Origin: an uncultured Psychromonas sp. | GTDB taxonomy: Bacteria > Pseudomonadota > Gammaproteobacteria > Enterobacterales > Psychromonadaceae | NCBI RefSeq assembly: GCF_947489755.1 | Contig: NZ_CANLFB010000028.1 | Span: 1 to 48,421, forward strand | Length of the DNA stretch: 48,421 nt | Direction: 5' to 3' | Part shown: positions 16,940-26,579 of the stretch, in pieces | Layout of the letters: the number at the start of each line of letters is the position of its first letter | How positions within the stretch are numbered: position 1 is the stretch's first letter | The notes under the pieces: generated by a model | The model's database searches: none | What the model was told of the DNA's origin: nothing | Seen by the model: only the letters and a program-made list of their open reading frames with translations | Translations under genes and position numbers: made by a program

Positions 16940-18388
16940 ATGCGTTATAAATTAAAGCTATTTACAGCATATTTATTCTTATCTAGCCTATCTCCCGTTA
17001 GTTTTGCTAGCAATGATTTACCTGAAATTGGCACAGTAGGTGCTGGTGCATTGACCATTGAAAAAGAAAAACAATATGGTTGGGCATTTAATATGATGGC
17101 TAATCAAGCGTTACCTATTATCCGAGATCCGGTATTAAATCATTATATTACAGATCTTGGACAAGACATTGTCAGCCATGCAGATTCAGTAAAATTACCT
17201 TTTAAATTCTTTTTAGTCGAAGATGAAGATATTAATGCCGCAGCGTTTTTAGGCGGCAATGTGAAAATTCATACGGGTTTATTTCTATACGCAGCAAGTG
17301 AAAGTGAACTTGCCAGTGTCATTGCACATGAAGTCGCTCATATTACACAACGTCATTTAGCGAGAATGTTAGAACAACAATCTCTCAGCAATCCTGCTTC
17401 TATGGCTGCATTAGCGGGTTCAATACTATTAACACTTGTCTCTCCCGCTGCAGGATTAGCCGCCTTATCAACAACAGTCGCCGTTAATATACAAAACCAA
17501 ATTAACTATACTCGCTCACATGAATATGAAGCTGACCGTATTGGCATACAAACCTTAGCCAATGCAGGCTTTGATCCTTATGGCATGGCCAATTTTTTCG
17601 GTAAATTAGCAGAAAAGTACAAGTATACAAGCTTACCACCAACAATGTTATCCACCCATCCTTTACCTGAAGCGCGCCTTTCAGAAGCACGTTTACGTGC
17701 AAGCCAATTGAAAAAAGGCAATGTAAAGAACAGTCTTGAATACTATCTCAGTAAAGCACGTATTACAGTCAGGTTTTATCGTTTATCCGCTCAAACACTA
17801 ATTGGAAAATATCAAAGCCAATTACAAAATAATAAATATCAATTCAAAGAAGCAGCGCAATATGGCTTAGCATTAGCTTATTTTAAAAACGATGAGTTTG
17901 AAAAAGCAGAAAAGATTAACGACCAATTAATTAAAGATGATCCTAATAATTTGTTTTTTATTGATTTTGCAGCAGACATTTCATTATCGACAAAGAAAAC
18001 ACAACAAGCAATTGACTCACTAACGGCTTATGAAAAACGCTTCCCTGGGAATGAAGTTATTTTATTAAACTTAGTCGTTGCATTAAAACAAGATAAACAA
18101 TATGCATTGGCCGATAAGAAAATAGAATATTTTTTACGATCTCACCCAGATCATATTCTAGGGCATTTATTAGCGATTGACCTATATAAAAGAATGCATG
18201 AGAAAGCGAAAGAGTTTGCAATGAGAGCTGAGTATTTAGCATTATTAGGTCGATTTAAAGAAGCATCAGAAAAAATGAGTAGTGCATTAGCTTATACAGA
18301 AAAAAAACTAGACCAAGCTCGCTATAGTGCCAAAATGGCAGAATTCCGACGTGATGATATTCGTCTAAAAGCACTACAAGATGAATAA
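16940..18388 (+). CDS. bepA: periplasmic M48 metalloprotease/chaperone BepA
   Basis: About 482 aa. Signal peptide MRYKLKLFTAYLFLSSLSP...SFAS is cleaved near residue 24. The zinc protease motif HEVAH is at 130-134, with the third ligand in SHEYEADRIG (about residue 198). A C-terminal half of about 200 residues has TPR-like helices. BepA (YfgC) helps assemble or degrade LptD and BAM substrates at the outer membrane. ATG at 16940 has GGAG at 6 bases; the in-frame TTG at 16928 overlaps that SD and is rejected. Confidence 0.94.
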   Translation: MRYKLKLFTAYLFLSSLSPVSFASNDLPEIGTVGAGALTIEKEKQYGWAFNMMANQALPIIRDPVLNHYITDLGQDIVSHADSVKLPFKFFLVEDEDINAAAFLGGNVKIHTGLFLYAASESELASVIAHEVAHITQRHLARMLEQQSLSNPASMAALAGSILLTLVSPAAGLAALSTTVAVNIQNQINYTRSHEYEADRIGIQTLANAGFDPYGMANFFGKLAEKYKYTSLPPTMLSTHPLPEARLSEARLRASQLKKGNVKNSLEYYLSKARITVRFYRLSAQTLIGKYQSQLQNNKYQFKEAAQYGLALAYFKNDEFEKAEKINDQLIKDDPNNLFFIDFAADISLSTKKTQQAIDSLTAYEKRFPGNEVILLNLVVALKQDKQYALADKKIEYFLRSHPDHILGHLLAIDLYKRMHEKAKEFAMRAEYLALLGRFKEASEKMSSALAYTEKKLDQARYSAKMAEFRRDDIRLKALQDE

Positions 18389-18426
18389 TAGTAGAAAGTA
18401 TTGTTAGAAATTCATGTTATCAATAT

Positions 18427-18477
18427 GAATGAGTGAGTTAACTCACTCATTCAATACATAACACTTCTTTTGAAGTG
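18427..18477. terminator. two hairpins between convergent bepA and the YgjV/GNAT gene
   Basis: A perfect 26-bp palindrome (18427-18452, arms GAATGAGTGAG) is followed by a second hairpin CACTTC-TTTT-GAAGTG (18462-18477). They lie between convergent genes where termination is expected, but neither has a classical U-tract. Confidence 0.45.
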
Positions 18478-18491
18478 ATATGTTAATGGCG

Positions 18492-19130
18492 TTAAACTTG
18501 TAATCTTTTTGAAAAATGTAATTCTTTCCCTTCATCTACAGTGAATCCCATTTTAATTAAATAATCACGATGCGTATAATGATTAGCAACCGCTTTTAAA
18601 ACCCTCACACCTCTTTGCTGTAAAAAATGCTGATTGGTTTTAAAGTAATAAGTACCTAACTTATAGTCACGAAATTTTGGTACAACATAATCCAAATAGA
18701 TATCGAAACAACCATTCTCATTTAAATCACCAATCAATACACCAGCAATACTGTCATCACGCAACATATAAAAAACACGATTAGCTTGATACAACTGATC
18801 TAATGAAATTTGTTTTGTTATTTCTACTTCATCATGACTAATAAAATGTCGAAGATATTCCGAATCAATAGAGGTTGATACAATTTTAAACTCTTCTTTT
18901 GTTGAATAAATCTTATATAAGAAATAGACATTAATAACAGCAATACCAAGATTCATGACCATCGTAGGCCATGAGTTAATAAAATAAGCAAAAGCAGCGA
19001 ATAATAAACAACCTATAAAATTAATTAAGCGTAATTTAATAATTGAACTCATTGTTAATGAAATCAATACAACTAAAGAAGCACAATAACCAAACCATTC
19101 AACCCAATTTATTGAGCTTAACTCAACCAT
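18492..19130 (-). CDS. YgjV-like membrane domain fused to a GNAT-like domain
   Basis: About 212 aa. Residues about 10-85 hold three hydrophobic helices arranged as in the YgjV/Imp family (WFGYCASLVVLISLTM, LRLINFIGCLLFAAFAYF, then VMNLGIAVINVYFLYKIY). Residues about 90-212 resemble a GNAT acyltransferase core, with DYVVPKFRDYKLGTYYF as the likely acetyl-CoA loop strand-helix and an ending typical of GNATs (YLIKMGF...LHFSKRL). The start at ATG 19130 has GGAG 8 bases before; a GTG three codons upstream abuts the SD. Function unknown. Confidence 0.75.
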   Translation of the reverse strand: MVELSSINWVEWFGYCASLVVLISLTMSSIIKLRLINFIGCLLFAAFAYFINSWPTMVMNLGIAVINVYFLYKIYSTKEEFKIVSTSIDSEYLRHFISHDEVEITKQISLDQLYQANRVFYMLRDDSIAGVLIGDLNENGCFDIYLDYVVPKFRDYKLGTYYFKTNQHFLQQRGVRVLKAVANHYTHRDYLIKMGFTVDEGKELHFSKRLQV

Positions 19131-19500
19131 ATCATTCACTCCGATAAATAAAACATTTCAGCCATCATCCCACAAAAAATGGGTTGCACACTTTAAGCTA
19201 CCTAGATTCGAATAATAAGTGGAAATTCAAGAGATAATGAGATTAAAATCAAAGTAGCTTAAGAAATTATAAATTTTTCATATAAATAATTAAAAATTAA
19301 GTATAACGCCTAACTTTCAGGTTAATTATGAAAATAAAAAGTAAGATAACAATACATTGAGAGTAATGATGCCTTTAGTTTAGTGAATAGAATATACCTT
19401 CATACCAAAATATTGTTTAGACGAAGAAATTAGTATTTAATCATCTATTTATCATTATAATGATTTACAACATCCCCAATATAATCGACATGAGAATCTT
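19131..19500. other. intergenic, AT-rich, no gene seen
   Basis: Divergent promoter region between the YgjV/GNAT gene and the LysE-type exporter. No small ORF with a ribosome binding site and no convincing hairpin was found. Confidence 0.4.
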
Positions 19501-20121
19501 ATGGATCACAACTTATTATTGCTATTTATTCCCACTTTTTTTGCTGTGTCCATTACACCGGGTATGTGTATGACCTTAGCAATGACATTAGGCATGACCA
19601 TTGGTATTCGACGTAGTTTATGGATGATGCTTGGAGAATTAGTCGGTGTTGGTTTAGTCGCTTTATCAGCACTAATTGGTGTCGCGACTTTACTGCTCGC
19701 TCGCCCTAATCTATTTTTATTCTTAAAATATGCAGGTGGAGCGTATTTATTATACCTCGGTATACAAATGTGGCGATCTCGTGGAAAAATGGCCATCCCA
19801 GCCACACCAGTAAATCAAGACTCAGTCAAACGTACCGCATTAATTAGCCAAGGCTTTATTACGGCGATTGCTAACCCTAAAGGCTGGGCATTTATGATTT
19901 CACTACTGCCGCCTTTTATTAATGCCGATAACGCACTATTACCCCAAGCAACACAGTTAATTGCAGTGATATTGTGCTTCGAGCTAACGTGTATGTTAAT
20001 TTATGCAACAGGTGGCAAAACATTACGCCATCTCTTACAACAGCAAAGTAGTGTTAAATTGTTAAACCGAATTGCAGGTTCTATGATGATGCTGGTCGCA
20101 GTTTGGTTAGTGATCAGTTAA
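19501..20121 (+). CDS. LysE/RhtB family amino-acid exporter
   Basis: 206 aa with six hydrophobic segments and the family signature near the N-terminus (FFAVSITPGMCMTLAMTLG) plus the YLLYLGIQMWRS motif near residue 80. Such proteins export amino acids such as homoserine, threonine or leucine; the substrate cannot be read from the sequence. No strong Shine-Dalgarno is seen (GAGAATCTT before the ATG). It stands alone, 250 bases ahead of the glutamate synthase-like gene. Confidence 0.9.
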   Translation: MDHNLLLLFIPTFFAVSITPGMCMTLAMTLGMTIGIRRSLWMMLGELVGVGLVALSALIGVATLLLARPNLFLFLKYAGGAYLLYLGIQMWRSRGKMAIPATPVNQDSVKRTALISQGFITAIANPKGWAFMISLLPPFINADNALLPQATQLIAVILCFELTCMLIYATGGKTLRHLLQQQSSVKLLNRIAGSMMMLVAVWLVIS

Positions 20122-20373
20122 ATTACTTTATATAAATACCAAAAGAGTGCCGTTCCCTAGTGGAGCGGAATGCACATCAGAAGTTTTGAAGGCTTCTTAA
20201 AAGGAGCTTATTAAAAGGTACTTATTAAAAAATTTCATTTAAAAAAAGAAATACTAGTAATTGTGTCGGAAAGCCAACTTCCTATTCCATATAATGGAAA
20301 TACTGACACAAGTTGCTACTCTCTCCTTTTAGCATTCAAAAAACACAATAACAAAAATATATAGGAAGACTTT

Positions 20374-22008
20374 ATGACTATCATGCAGAGAGCTGTTTGG
20401 TTAATTGCCATATTAGGTAATTTTTCAGCGGTTTACTTTTATGTGCATAACCCAAGTATATTAAGCATCATATTATTAATATCTACATTAGCTTTTACGA
20501 TCGTTGGTTTTTATGATTTATTTTATAGCCGCCATACTTTGAATCGTCTTTACCCTGTTGTTGCTTACTTACGTTATTTTCTTGAGTCTTATCGAGTCGA
20601 AATTCAACAGTACTTTATTGCTAACAATACAGAAGAAATGCCTTTTAGCCGAGAGCAACGTTCTTTGGTATATCAACGCGCTAAAAACGAACGTGACACC
20701 ATTGCTTTTGGTACACAACGAGACTTAATGGAGAATAATTATTTAAGCTTATGGCACTCTCTATCGCCAATACATCTAACACATCAAACTCAGCGTGTAT
20801 TGATAGGAGAACAAAACTGCCAACAGCCCTACTCTGCCTCTTATTTAAATATATCTGCGATGAGCTTTGGCGCATTAAGCCCTAATGCCATTGAAGCCCT
20901 TAATTTAGGCGCCAAAAAAGCCGGTTGTTTTCATAATACAGGCGAAGGTGCAGCAAGCCCTTACCATTTGAAACATGGTGGTGATTTAGTGTGGCAAATA
21001 GGCACAGGCCTTTTCGGTTGCCGCGATGATAATGGTCGTTTTAATCCAGTTAGCTTTAAAAAAACAGCAGAATTACCACAAATAAAAATGATAGAAATAA
21101 AGTTATCTCAAGGTGCTAAACCTGGTCATGGTGGCGTGTTACCAAAAGCCAAAATTACAGATGAAATTGCACGTATTAGACATGTATCAAAAGACCGAGA
21201 TTGTATTTCACCAGCAGTGAACCCTGAATGTACAACGCCAAAAGAACTACTCGCATTTGTACAACAACTTCGAGAGTTAAGCGGCGGTAAACCTGTTGGA
21301 TTTAAACTTTGTATTGGTAATCCCGCAGAGTTTTTAAGTATCTGTAAGGCAATGGTTGAAACCGGCATAACACCTGACTTCATTACCGTTGATGGTGCCG
21401 AAGGTGGCACAGGAGCCGCGCCATTAGAGTTTTCAAATCGTTTAGGATTAATGTGTTTAGAGGGTATCCATATTGTTAACAACGCTCTAATTGGCGTGGG
21501 GTTACGTCATAAAGTTAAAATTATTGCAGCAGGAAAAACCGCCTCTAGTTTTGATATATTAACCAAAATTGCAGCGGGTGCCGATGTTGTGAACGCGGCT
21601 AGAACAATGATGATGGCATTAGGCTGTATTCAATCAAGACATTGCAATACCAACCTTTGTCCGACGGGGATTGCAACGCAAGATCAAGCTCGCTCAAAAG
21701 CATTAGATATCCAAGTTAAAAGCGAACGTGTTAAAAACTTTCATCATAATACATTAACGAGCTTTTTTGAGTTAATCGGTAGTATGGGGTTAGATACGGC
21801 AGCGAAGTTGACGCCTCAGATGATCAAAAAACGCACCCCTTGCGGGGGTCAAGTTTCAATGGAAAGTATTACCAAGCCACTTGCGTCTAATGCTTTAATC
21901 AATAATTTAAATATTCCAGAACCTTGGCAACAATGGTGGGAAACCAGTAGTGCAGATCAGTTTTATGTGAACGATCTATTTATTCTTAAATTAGCTAATG
22001 CAGACTAG
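20374..22008 (+). CDS. FMN-binding glutamate synthase family protein, membrane-anchored
   Basis: 544 aa. Two N-terminal hydrophobic helices (about 4-22 and 27-48) precede a GOGAT-like alpha/beta barrel. It shows SAMSFGALSPNAIEALN, the GAKPGHGGVLP loop, TVDGAEGGTGAAPLEF and the C-rich SRHCNTNLCPTGIATQ segment (three Cys, the [3Fe-4S] site region of glutamate synthase). The glutaminase domain and the NADPH subunit are missing, so it is not a full glutamate synthase. The family is annotated as FMN-binding glutamate synthase, with the physiological reaction uncertain. AGGA precedes the ATG. Confidence 0.9.
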   Translation: MTIMQRAVWLIAILGNFSAVYFYVHNPSILSIILLISTLAFTIVGFYDLFYSRHTLNRLYPVVAYLRYFLESYRVEIQQYFIANNTEEMPFSREQRSLVYQRAKNERDTIAFGTQRDLMENNYLSLWHSLSPIHLTHQTQRVLIGEQNCQQPYSASYLNISAMSFGALSPNAIEALNLGAKKAGCFHNTGEGAASPYHLKHGGDLVWQIGTGLFGCRDDNGRFNPVSFKKTAELPQIKMIEIKLSQGAKPGHGGVLPKAKITDEIARIRHVSKDRDCISPAVNPECTTPKELLAFVQQLRELSGGKPVGFKLCIGNPAEFLSICKAMVETGITPDFITVDGAEGGTGAAPLEFSNRLGLMCLEGIHIVNNALIGVGLRHKVKIIAAGKTASSFDILTKIAAGADVVNAARTMMMALGCIQSRHCNTNLCPTGIATQDQARSKALDIQVKSERVKNFHHNTLTSFFELIGSMGLDTAAKLTPQMIKKRTPCGGQVSMESITKPLASNALINNLNIPEPWQQWWETSSADQFYVNDLFILKLANAD

Positions 22009-22105
22009 CGTGAAGGTTCACTTATGTGAATAATCACGTTAGTAAAAGAGAATATGGAAGTTTCATCATTACTTAGGTTCAGATAAAAATCGTATCTGAT
22101 AACAA

Positions 22106-22125
22106 AAAAGCGCCGAAGCGCTTTT
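22106..22125. terminator. bidirectional terminator
   Basis: AAAAGCGC / GCGCTTTT stem with a CGAA tetraloop and flanking A and T runs, lying between the convergent glutamate synthase-like gene and cvfB. Confidence 0.88.
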
Positions 22126-22153
22126 AAATCAAAATGGTCACTATTAAGTTTTA

Positions 22154-22993
22154 TTACTTATTAGTGATCGTAATACCTTTATCTGCAATCACGATATCGC
22201 CATTTTTGTATAATTGGCCAATGGCTTTTTTAAAATTACCTTTGCTCATTTTTAGAATTTTAGCAATTTGATCTGGTGTGCTTTTATCTGATAACGGTAA
22301 AAATCCATCATGTTGTCTAAGCGTTAATAAAATACGATCAGCTAAACCATCCATTTTCGCATAACCTGTTTGCGTTAAGCTTAAATCAATTTTTCCATCT
22401 TCACGAATACGTCTAATATAACCTTTACACTTTTTACCAATTCCAAGGTCACCAAAGACATCATTTTCAAAAATAACGCCCCAGTGTTTATGGTTAATAA
22501 TCGCTTTAAAGCCAATATCAGTACGATCTGCAATGAGTAAATCAACTTTTTCACCGACTTTATATTCAGCAGGTACTTTATCTAAAAATCGATCTAATTT
22601 AGATGAAGCAAGTAAACGCTCACTAATATCATCTTGATAGACATAAACGACATAACCAAAGCCTGTTTTCATTGCGACTTTTTGTTGATTAAATGGCACC
22701 AATAAATCTTTTGGTAATCCCCAATCTAAAAACGCACCCGCACGGTTAGTATCAATTACTTTTAACGAAGTAAATTCACCAGCAATCGCTTTTGCTTTTT
22801 GTGTCGTTGCAATTAAACGGTCTTCAGAATCGAAATATAAAAAGACGGTAATGCTGTCACCAATATTCATTTCATCAGTCACATAACGCTTTGGTAATAA
22901 TACCTCTCCAAAATTTTGTCCTCCGTCTAAATAGAGTCCAAAATCCACTTCTTTAACGATCTTAAGTTCGTTATAAGTGCCTACTTTAATCAT
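22154..22993 (-). CDS. cvfB: CvfB/YitL-type S1 RNA-binding protein
   Basis: 279 aa. S1-like beta-barrel domains fill about residues 1-210, seen as repeating strands with V-x-F/Y-x-D patterns, for example DWGLPKDLLVPFNQQ and GLGIGKKCKGYIRRIREDG-type turns. A C-terminal winged helix follows (DQIAKILKMSKGNFKKAIGQLYKNGDI). The family binds RNA and in Gram-positives controls virulence genes; in gammaproteobacteria its targets are unknown. The purine-rich AGAGAGAA just before the ATG serves as RBS. Confidence 0.85.
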   Translation of the reverse strand: MIKVGTYNELKIVKEVDFGLYLDGGQNFGEVLLPKRYVTDEMNIGDSITVFLYFDSEDRLIATTQKAKAIAGEFTSLKVIDTNRAGAFLDWGLPKDLLVPFNQQKVAMKTGFGYVVYVYQDDISERLLASSKLDRFLDKVPAEYKVGEKVDLLIADRTDIGFKAIINHKHWGVIFENDVFGDLGIGKKCKGYIRRIREDGKIDLSLTQTGYAKMDGLADRILLTLRQHDGFLPLSDKSTPDQIAKILKMSKGNFKKAIGQLYKNGDIVIADKGITITNK

Positions 22994-23047
22994 AATTCTC
23001 TCTTTTTAAATAATCCTCATAATATGAAGATTTTAGTGTTTAGTTTT

Positions 23048-23476
23048 TTATTGCTTAGGCTTATCGATAACGGCAACCGTTAATCTTGAAGTACACACTA
23101 ATTGCTGACGCTCATTACAGATTTCTATCTGCCAAACTTGCGTACTATAACCAATATGCACTGCGGTTGCTGTTCCCGTTACTGTACCTTTCTTAATACT
23201 TCTAATATGGTTAGCGTTCACTTCTAACCCAACACAGACTTTATCGTCTGCTACCGCTAAATTTGCAGCAACACTACCGAGTGTTTCAGCTAAAACAACT
23301 GATGCGCCGCCATGTAATAATCCATGAGGTTGATGTGTCCTTTGATCCACAGGCATCGTGCCTTGAATAAAATTATCACCGACCTTAATATATTCGATGC
23401 CTAACAGTGCAATAATAGTATTTTCACTGATTGCATTTAAATGACCTAAGTTAGTACTTTTTTTCCAAATACTCAT
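23048..23476 (-). CDS. menI: hotdog-fold acyl-CoA thioesterase, MenI/YdiI type
   Basis: 142 aa. A PaaI-like hotdog fold with the conserved HGGASVVLAETLGSVAA segment (around residues 54-70), whose glutamate is catalytic in this family. YdiI/MenI hydrolyses DHNA-CoA in menaquinone synthesis. As in E. coli it lies right beside the ydiJ homologue, on the same strand and 43 bases downstream, which supports the name. Broader acyl-CoA specificity is possible. Confidence 0.82.
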   Translation of the reverse strand: MSIWKKSTNLGHLNAISENTIIALLGIEYIKVGDNFIQGTMPVDQRTHQPHGLLHGGASVVLAETLGSVAANLAVADDKVCVGLEVNANHIRSIKKGTVTGTATAVHIGYSTQVWQIEICNERQQLVCTSRLTVAVIDKPKQ

Positions 23477-23519
23477 AGCAAGTCCTATTAATTTTAAGCA
23501 TCAATACTATTTTAGCTCA

Positions 23520-26500
23520 TTACAATAAAGTTAATAATGCTTGTACTGGGTGCTTCAGTGTTTCACCCTCAATACGTTTCACCTGGCTACGACAAGAGTA
23601 TCCCGTCGCAACACATTGTGCTCTATCACGTTTTGCTATTTCAGCTTCCCAACTCAAACTATAAATCGCTTTTGACTCAGTAAGCTTACCAGCATCATGA
23701 CCATAGGTTCCAGCCATGCCACAACATCCCACTGCGACTTCAGATAATGAGCCACCAAAATGCTTGAAAATAGATGACCAGTCATTTGCCGAAGTAGGCT
23801 CAGCCGTTTTTTCAGTACAGTGTCCTAATAAGAAGAAGTCTGCATTTTCAGATTTTTTATGCTCGCCTGATAATCGCGGTGTTAACCACTCTTGAAATAG
23901 TTGAACAGTAAACTGACCACGTTTTTCACCTAACGCTAGCTTATATTCATCACGATAACATAATACCATCGCAGGATCTGTCCCAACCATAGCAATATCT
24001 AACGCTGCCATTTGATTCAAAAATTCAGCTGAGTCATTAGCCGTTTTAGCAAACTTACTTAAGAAGCCTTTAATATGCTGTGGCTTGCCATTAGGTTTGA
24101 AGGGTAAAACAACTGGCTTATAACCTAACTTTTTAATCGTTAATATCAAGTCACGTACTACGTCTGCATCATAATAAGTAGTGAATGGGTCTTGTACGAT
24201 CAATACATACTGCTCACGTTGTTCAGCCGTTAATGCTTGTAACTTTTCTAAATCAAACTCTGTAATATCATTGTCTTTCAATGTTGATTTTAGTGTTGGA
24301 GATGAAAGCTGCGGAATATCCACCATACCGACTATTTTTTCAGTCAAAACAGACGTCACTTTCAACCCAGTAAAGAAGTTAAAAAAGCGTGGCATTGTTC
24401 CCATTATTGGAGCGTATTGTTCAACATAAGCGACAAAGTAATCTTTTACCGGGCGTAAATAACGGTCATGGTATAAATGAATAAACCGAGATCTAAACGT
24501 AGGTACATCAACTTGTACAGGACATTGACTACTACAAGCTTTACAAGCTAAACAACCTTGCATGGCTTCCATCACTTCATGTGAGAAGTCATATTCGCCA
24601 TTACGTTTAGCTAGCGTATTTTTGAATTTAGTAAAAATACTCGCATTTTTGCCTGCGTACAAATCACTTTCTAATTGTAGAACATCAATATCGTTATTCG
24701 CTAATTGACGTAACCATTCACGCATTAAGCCAGCACGCCCTTTGGGTGAATGAACACGATCCCGAGTGACTTTAACAGACGGGCACATTGGTGATTTAGT
24801 ATCATAGTTAAAGCACAAACCATTACCATTACAATCAACGGCCTGTTTGTAACTTTCACGTATCTTTATTGGGATTTGTCGGTCAAAGGTGCCACGCTTA
24901 ACCGCATCAACACTCACTAACTGATCCGTTGAATCGATTGGAGTACAAATTTTGCCTGGATTAACACGGTTTTTTGGGTCAAACGCCGCTTTAATTTTTC
25001 TTAATTCATTGAATAAAACGTCACCGAAAAAATCAGGGCCATATTCACTACGGAAACCTTTACCATGCTCGCCCCACATCAACCCCTTATACTTAGCGGT
25101 TAAAGCGACGACTTTGTCTGATACTTCACGCATCAGTTTTTCTTGTTCAGGATCACATAGGTCTAATGCAGGACGTACATGTAAAACACCTGCATCAACA
25201 TGACCAAACATACCGTAATGTAAGCCTTTATCATCTAACAACTGGCGGAATTCAATAATATATTGTGCTAAATTTTCAGGTGGAACACAGGTATCTTCAG
25301 CAAAAGCGATCGGTTTTGCACGACTATCTGCTTTACCTAATAAACCCACTGCTTTTTTACGCATACCATAAATTTTGTTAATATCGCTTAAATCACTGCA
25401 AATTTGATAACCAATAACACCTGCTTGTTTATTATTGATCAAACCATCTAGCATGATAATTAATGCATCGATTTTTTGTTGTTGAATCGTTTCATCCGCT
25501 TCTGCAAATTCAACGATATTAATGCCGTCTAGTACTTGCCCAGGCACATCACTAATTAAATCTTTTACGCTATGCCAAACGATATCTTGCTTCGCTAGAT
25601 TTAATACTGTGGAATCGACTGTTTCAACGGATAATGCATTCGCTTCAACTAAAAAAGGGGCATTTTGTAAAGCCGATTGAAAACTATCATATTTAATATT
25701 GAACAAAGTACGATACGTTGGAATTTTTTGAACGTGTAACGTCGCTTCAGTGATAAAGGCTAACGAGCCTTCAGCACCACATAAAATACGCGTTAAATCG
25801 ACAATGCCTGTACTTTGATCATACACATGCTTTAAATCATAACCGGTTAGAAAACGATTTAATTTAGGAAAAGTATCTTCAATATTTTGTTGTTGGCTCT
25901 CACAAGTATCAACAACTTGACGGTAGATTGCACCAATAGCGTCATCACGCTCAACTTGTTCTATCAAATCAACGGGTAATAGAGGCTTTGTCTCTAACAA
26001 ACTACCATCGATTAATACCGAGGTTAATGCAAGAACATGATCACTTGTTTTACCGTAAAGTAACGACCCTTGCCCTGATGCATCATTACTGATCATGCCA
26101 CCAATAGTTGCACGGTTACTTGTCGATAAATCAGGAGAAAAGAACAGACCATGCGGCTTTAAATAATCATTTAATTGATCTTTAACCACACCGGTTTGAA
26201 CACGAACCCAACCTTCCGCCGTATTAATTTCAAGAATATTGTTCATGTGTTTCGATAAATCTAGCACAATATCATTGGTCAGAGATTGGCCATTAGTACC
26301 TGTACCACCACCACGAGGGGAGAAACGAATATCAATAAATTCAGGCAACTGAGCAAGCTGACAAATGACAATAATATCTTCTGTCGATTTAGGGTAAATA
26401 ACCGCTTGTGGTAAACATTGATAAACACTGTTATCTGTTGCAACGGCTAAACGGCTTGCATAACTTTTTGCTATTTCACCTGAATAATCACTTTCGCTTA

Positions 26501-26564
26501 ATGCTTTGATAAACGCAAAAGTATCTTGCTTGATATTCTCTTGGTGGTTTAAGTTTGGGATCAT
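23520..26564 (-). CDS. ydiJ: YdiJ-type FAD/Fe-S 2-hydroxyacid dehydrogenase
   Basis: 1014 aa. The FAD_binding_4 domain is at about 45-270 (RGGGTGTNGQSLTNDIVLDLSK and TIGGMISNDASGQGSLLYGKT), then an FAD-oxidase C-terminal domain (to about 540, GHVDAGVLHVRP). Two ferredoxin-like cysteine clusters follow (CNGNGLC...SPMCPS near 575 and CLACKACSSQCP near 665), then CCG-type heterodisulfide-reductase motifs (GHCTEK..., VGCCGMAGTYGH near 960). It oxidises a D-2-hydroxyacid, reported as D-2-hydroxyglutarate in relatives, at the membrane. No SD is visible; a 12-bp palindrome abuts the start. Confidence 0.9.
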   Translation of the reverse strand: MIPNLNHQENIKQDTFAFIKALSESDYSGEIAKSYASRLAVATDNSVYQCLPQAVIYPKSTEDIIVICQLAQLPEFIDIRFSPRGGGTGTNGQSLTNDIVLDLSKHMNNILEINTAEGWVRVQTGVVKDQLNDYLKPHGLFFSPDLSTSNRATIGGMISNDASGQGSLLYGKTSDHVLALTSVLIDGSLLETKPLLPVDLIEQVERDDAIGAIYRQVVDTCESQQQNIEDTFPKLNRFLTGYDLKHVYDQSTGIVDLTRILCGAEGSLAFITEATLHVQKIPTYRTLFNIKYDSFQSALQNAPFLVEANALSVETVDSTVLNLAKQDIVWHSVKDLISDVPGQVLDGINIVEFAEADETIQQQKIDALIIMLDGLINNKQAGVIGYQICSDLSDINKIYGMRKKAVGLLGKADSRAKPIAFAEDTCVPPENLAQYIIEFRQLLDDKGLHYGMFGHVDAGVLHVRPALDLCDPEQEKLMREVSDKVVALTAKYKGLMWGEHGKGFRSEYGPDFFGDVLFNELRKIKAAFDPKNRVNPGKICTPIDSTDQLVSVDAVKRGTFDRQIPIKIRESYKQAVDCNGNGLCFNYDTKSPMCPSVKVTRDRVHSPKGRAGLMREWLRQLANNDIDVLQLESDLYAGKNASIFTKFKNTLAKRNGEYDFSHEVMEAMQGCLACKACSSQCPVQVDVPTFRSRFIHLYHDRYLRPVKDYFVAYVEQYAPIMGTMPRFFNFFTGLKVTSVLTEKIVGMVDIPQLSSPTLKSTLKDNDITEFDLEKLQALTAEQREQYVLIVQDPFTTYYDADVVRDLILTIKKLGYKPVVLPFKPNGKPQHIKGFLSKFAKTANDSAEFLNQMAALDIAMVGTDPAMVLCYRDEYKLALGEKRGQFTVQLFQEWLTPRLSGEHKKSENADFFLLGHCTEKTAEPTSANDWSSIFKHFGGSLSEVAVGCCGMAGTYGHDAGKLTESKAIYSLSWEAEIAKRDRAQCVATGYSCRSQVKRIEGETLKHPVQALLTLL

Positions 26565-26567
26565 GTG

Positions 26568-26579
26568 TAGAGCGCTCTA
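26568..26579. promoter_or_regulatory. palindrome TAGAGCGCTCTA at the ydiJ start
   Basis: A perfect 12-bp palindrome three bases upstream of the ydiJ start codon, where an SD would normally be. It could be an operator or a structure that limits translation. The regulator is not identifiable from the sequence. Confidence 0.4.

Noticed and set aside
20122-20373. Imperfect inverted repeats (CCGTTCC/GGAGCGG, GTGTC/GACAC, TTCCAT/ATGGAA) as a riboswitch before the glutamate synthase-like gene
   Set aside because: No match to a known aptamer core and no terminator or anti-terminator pair could be drawn.
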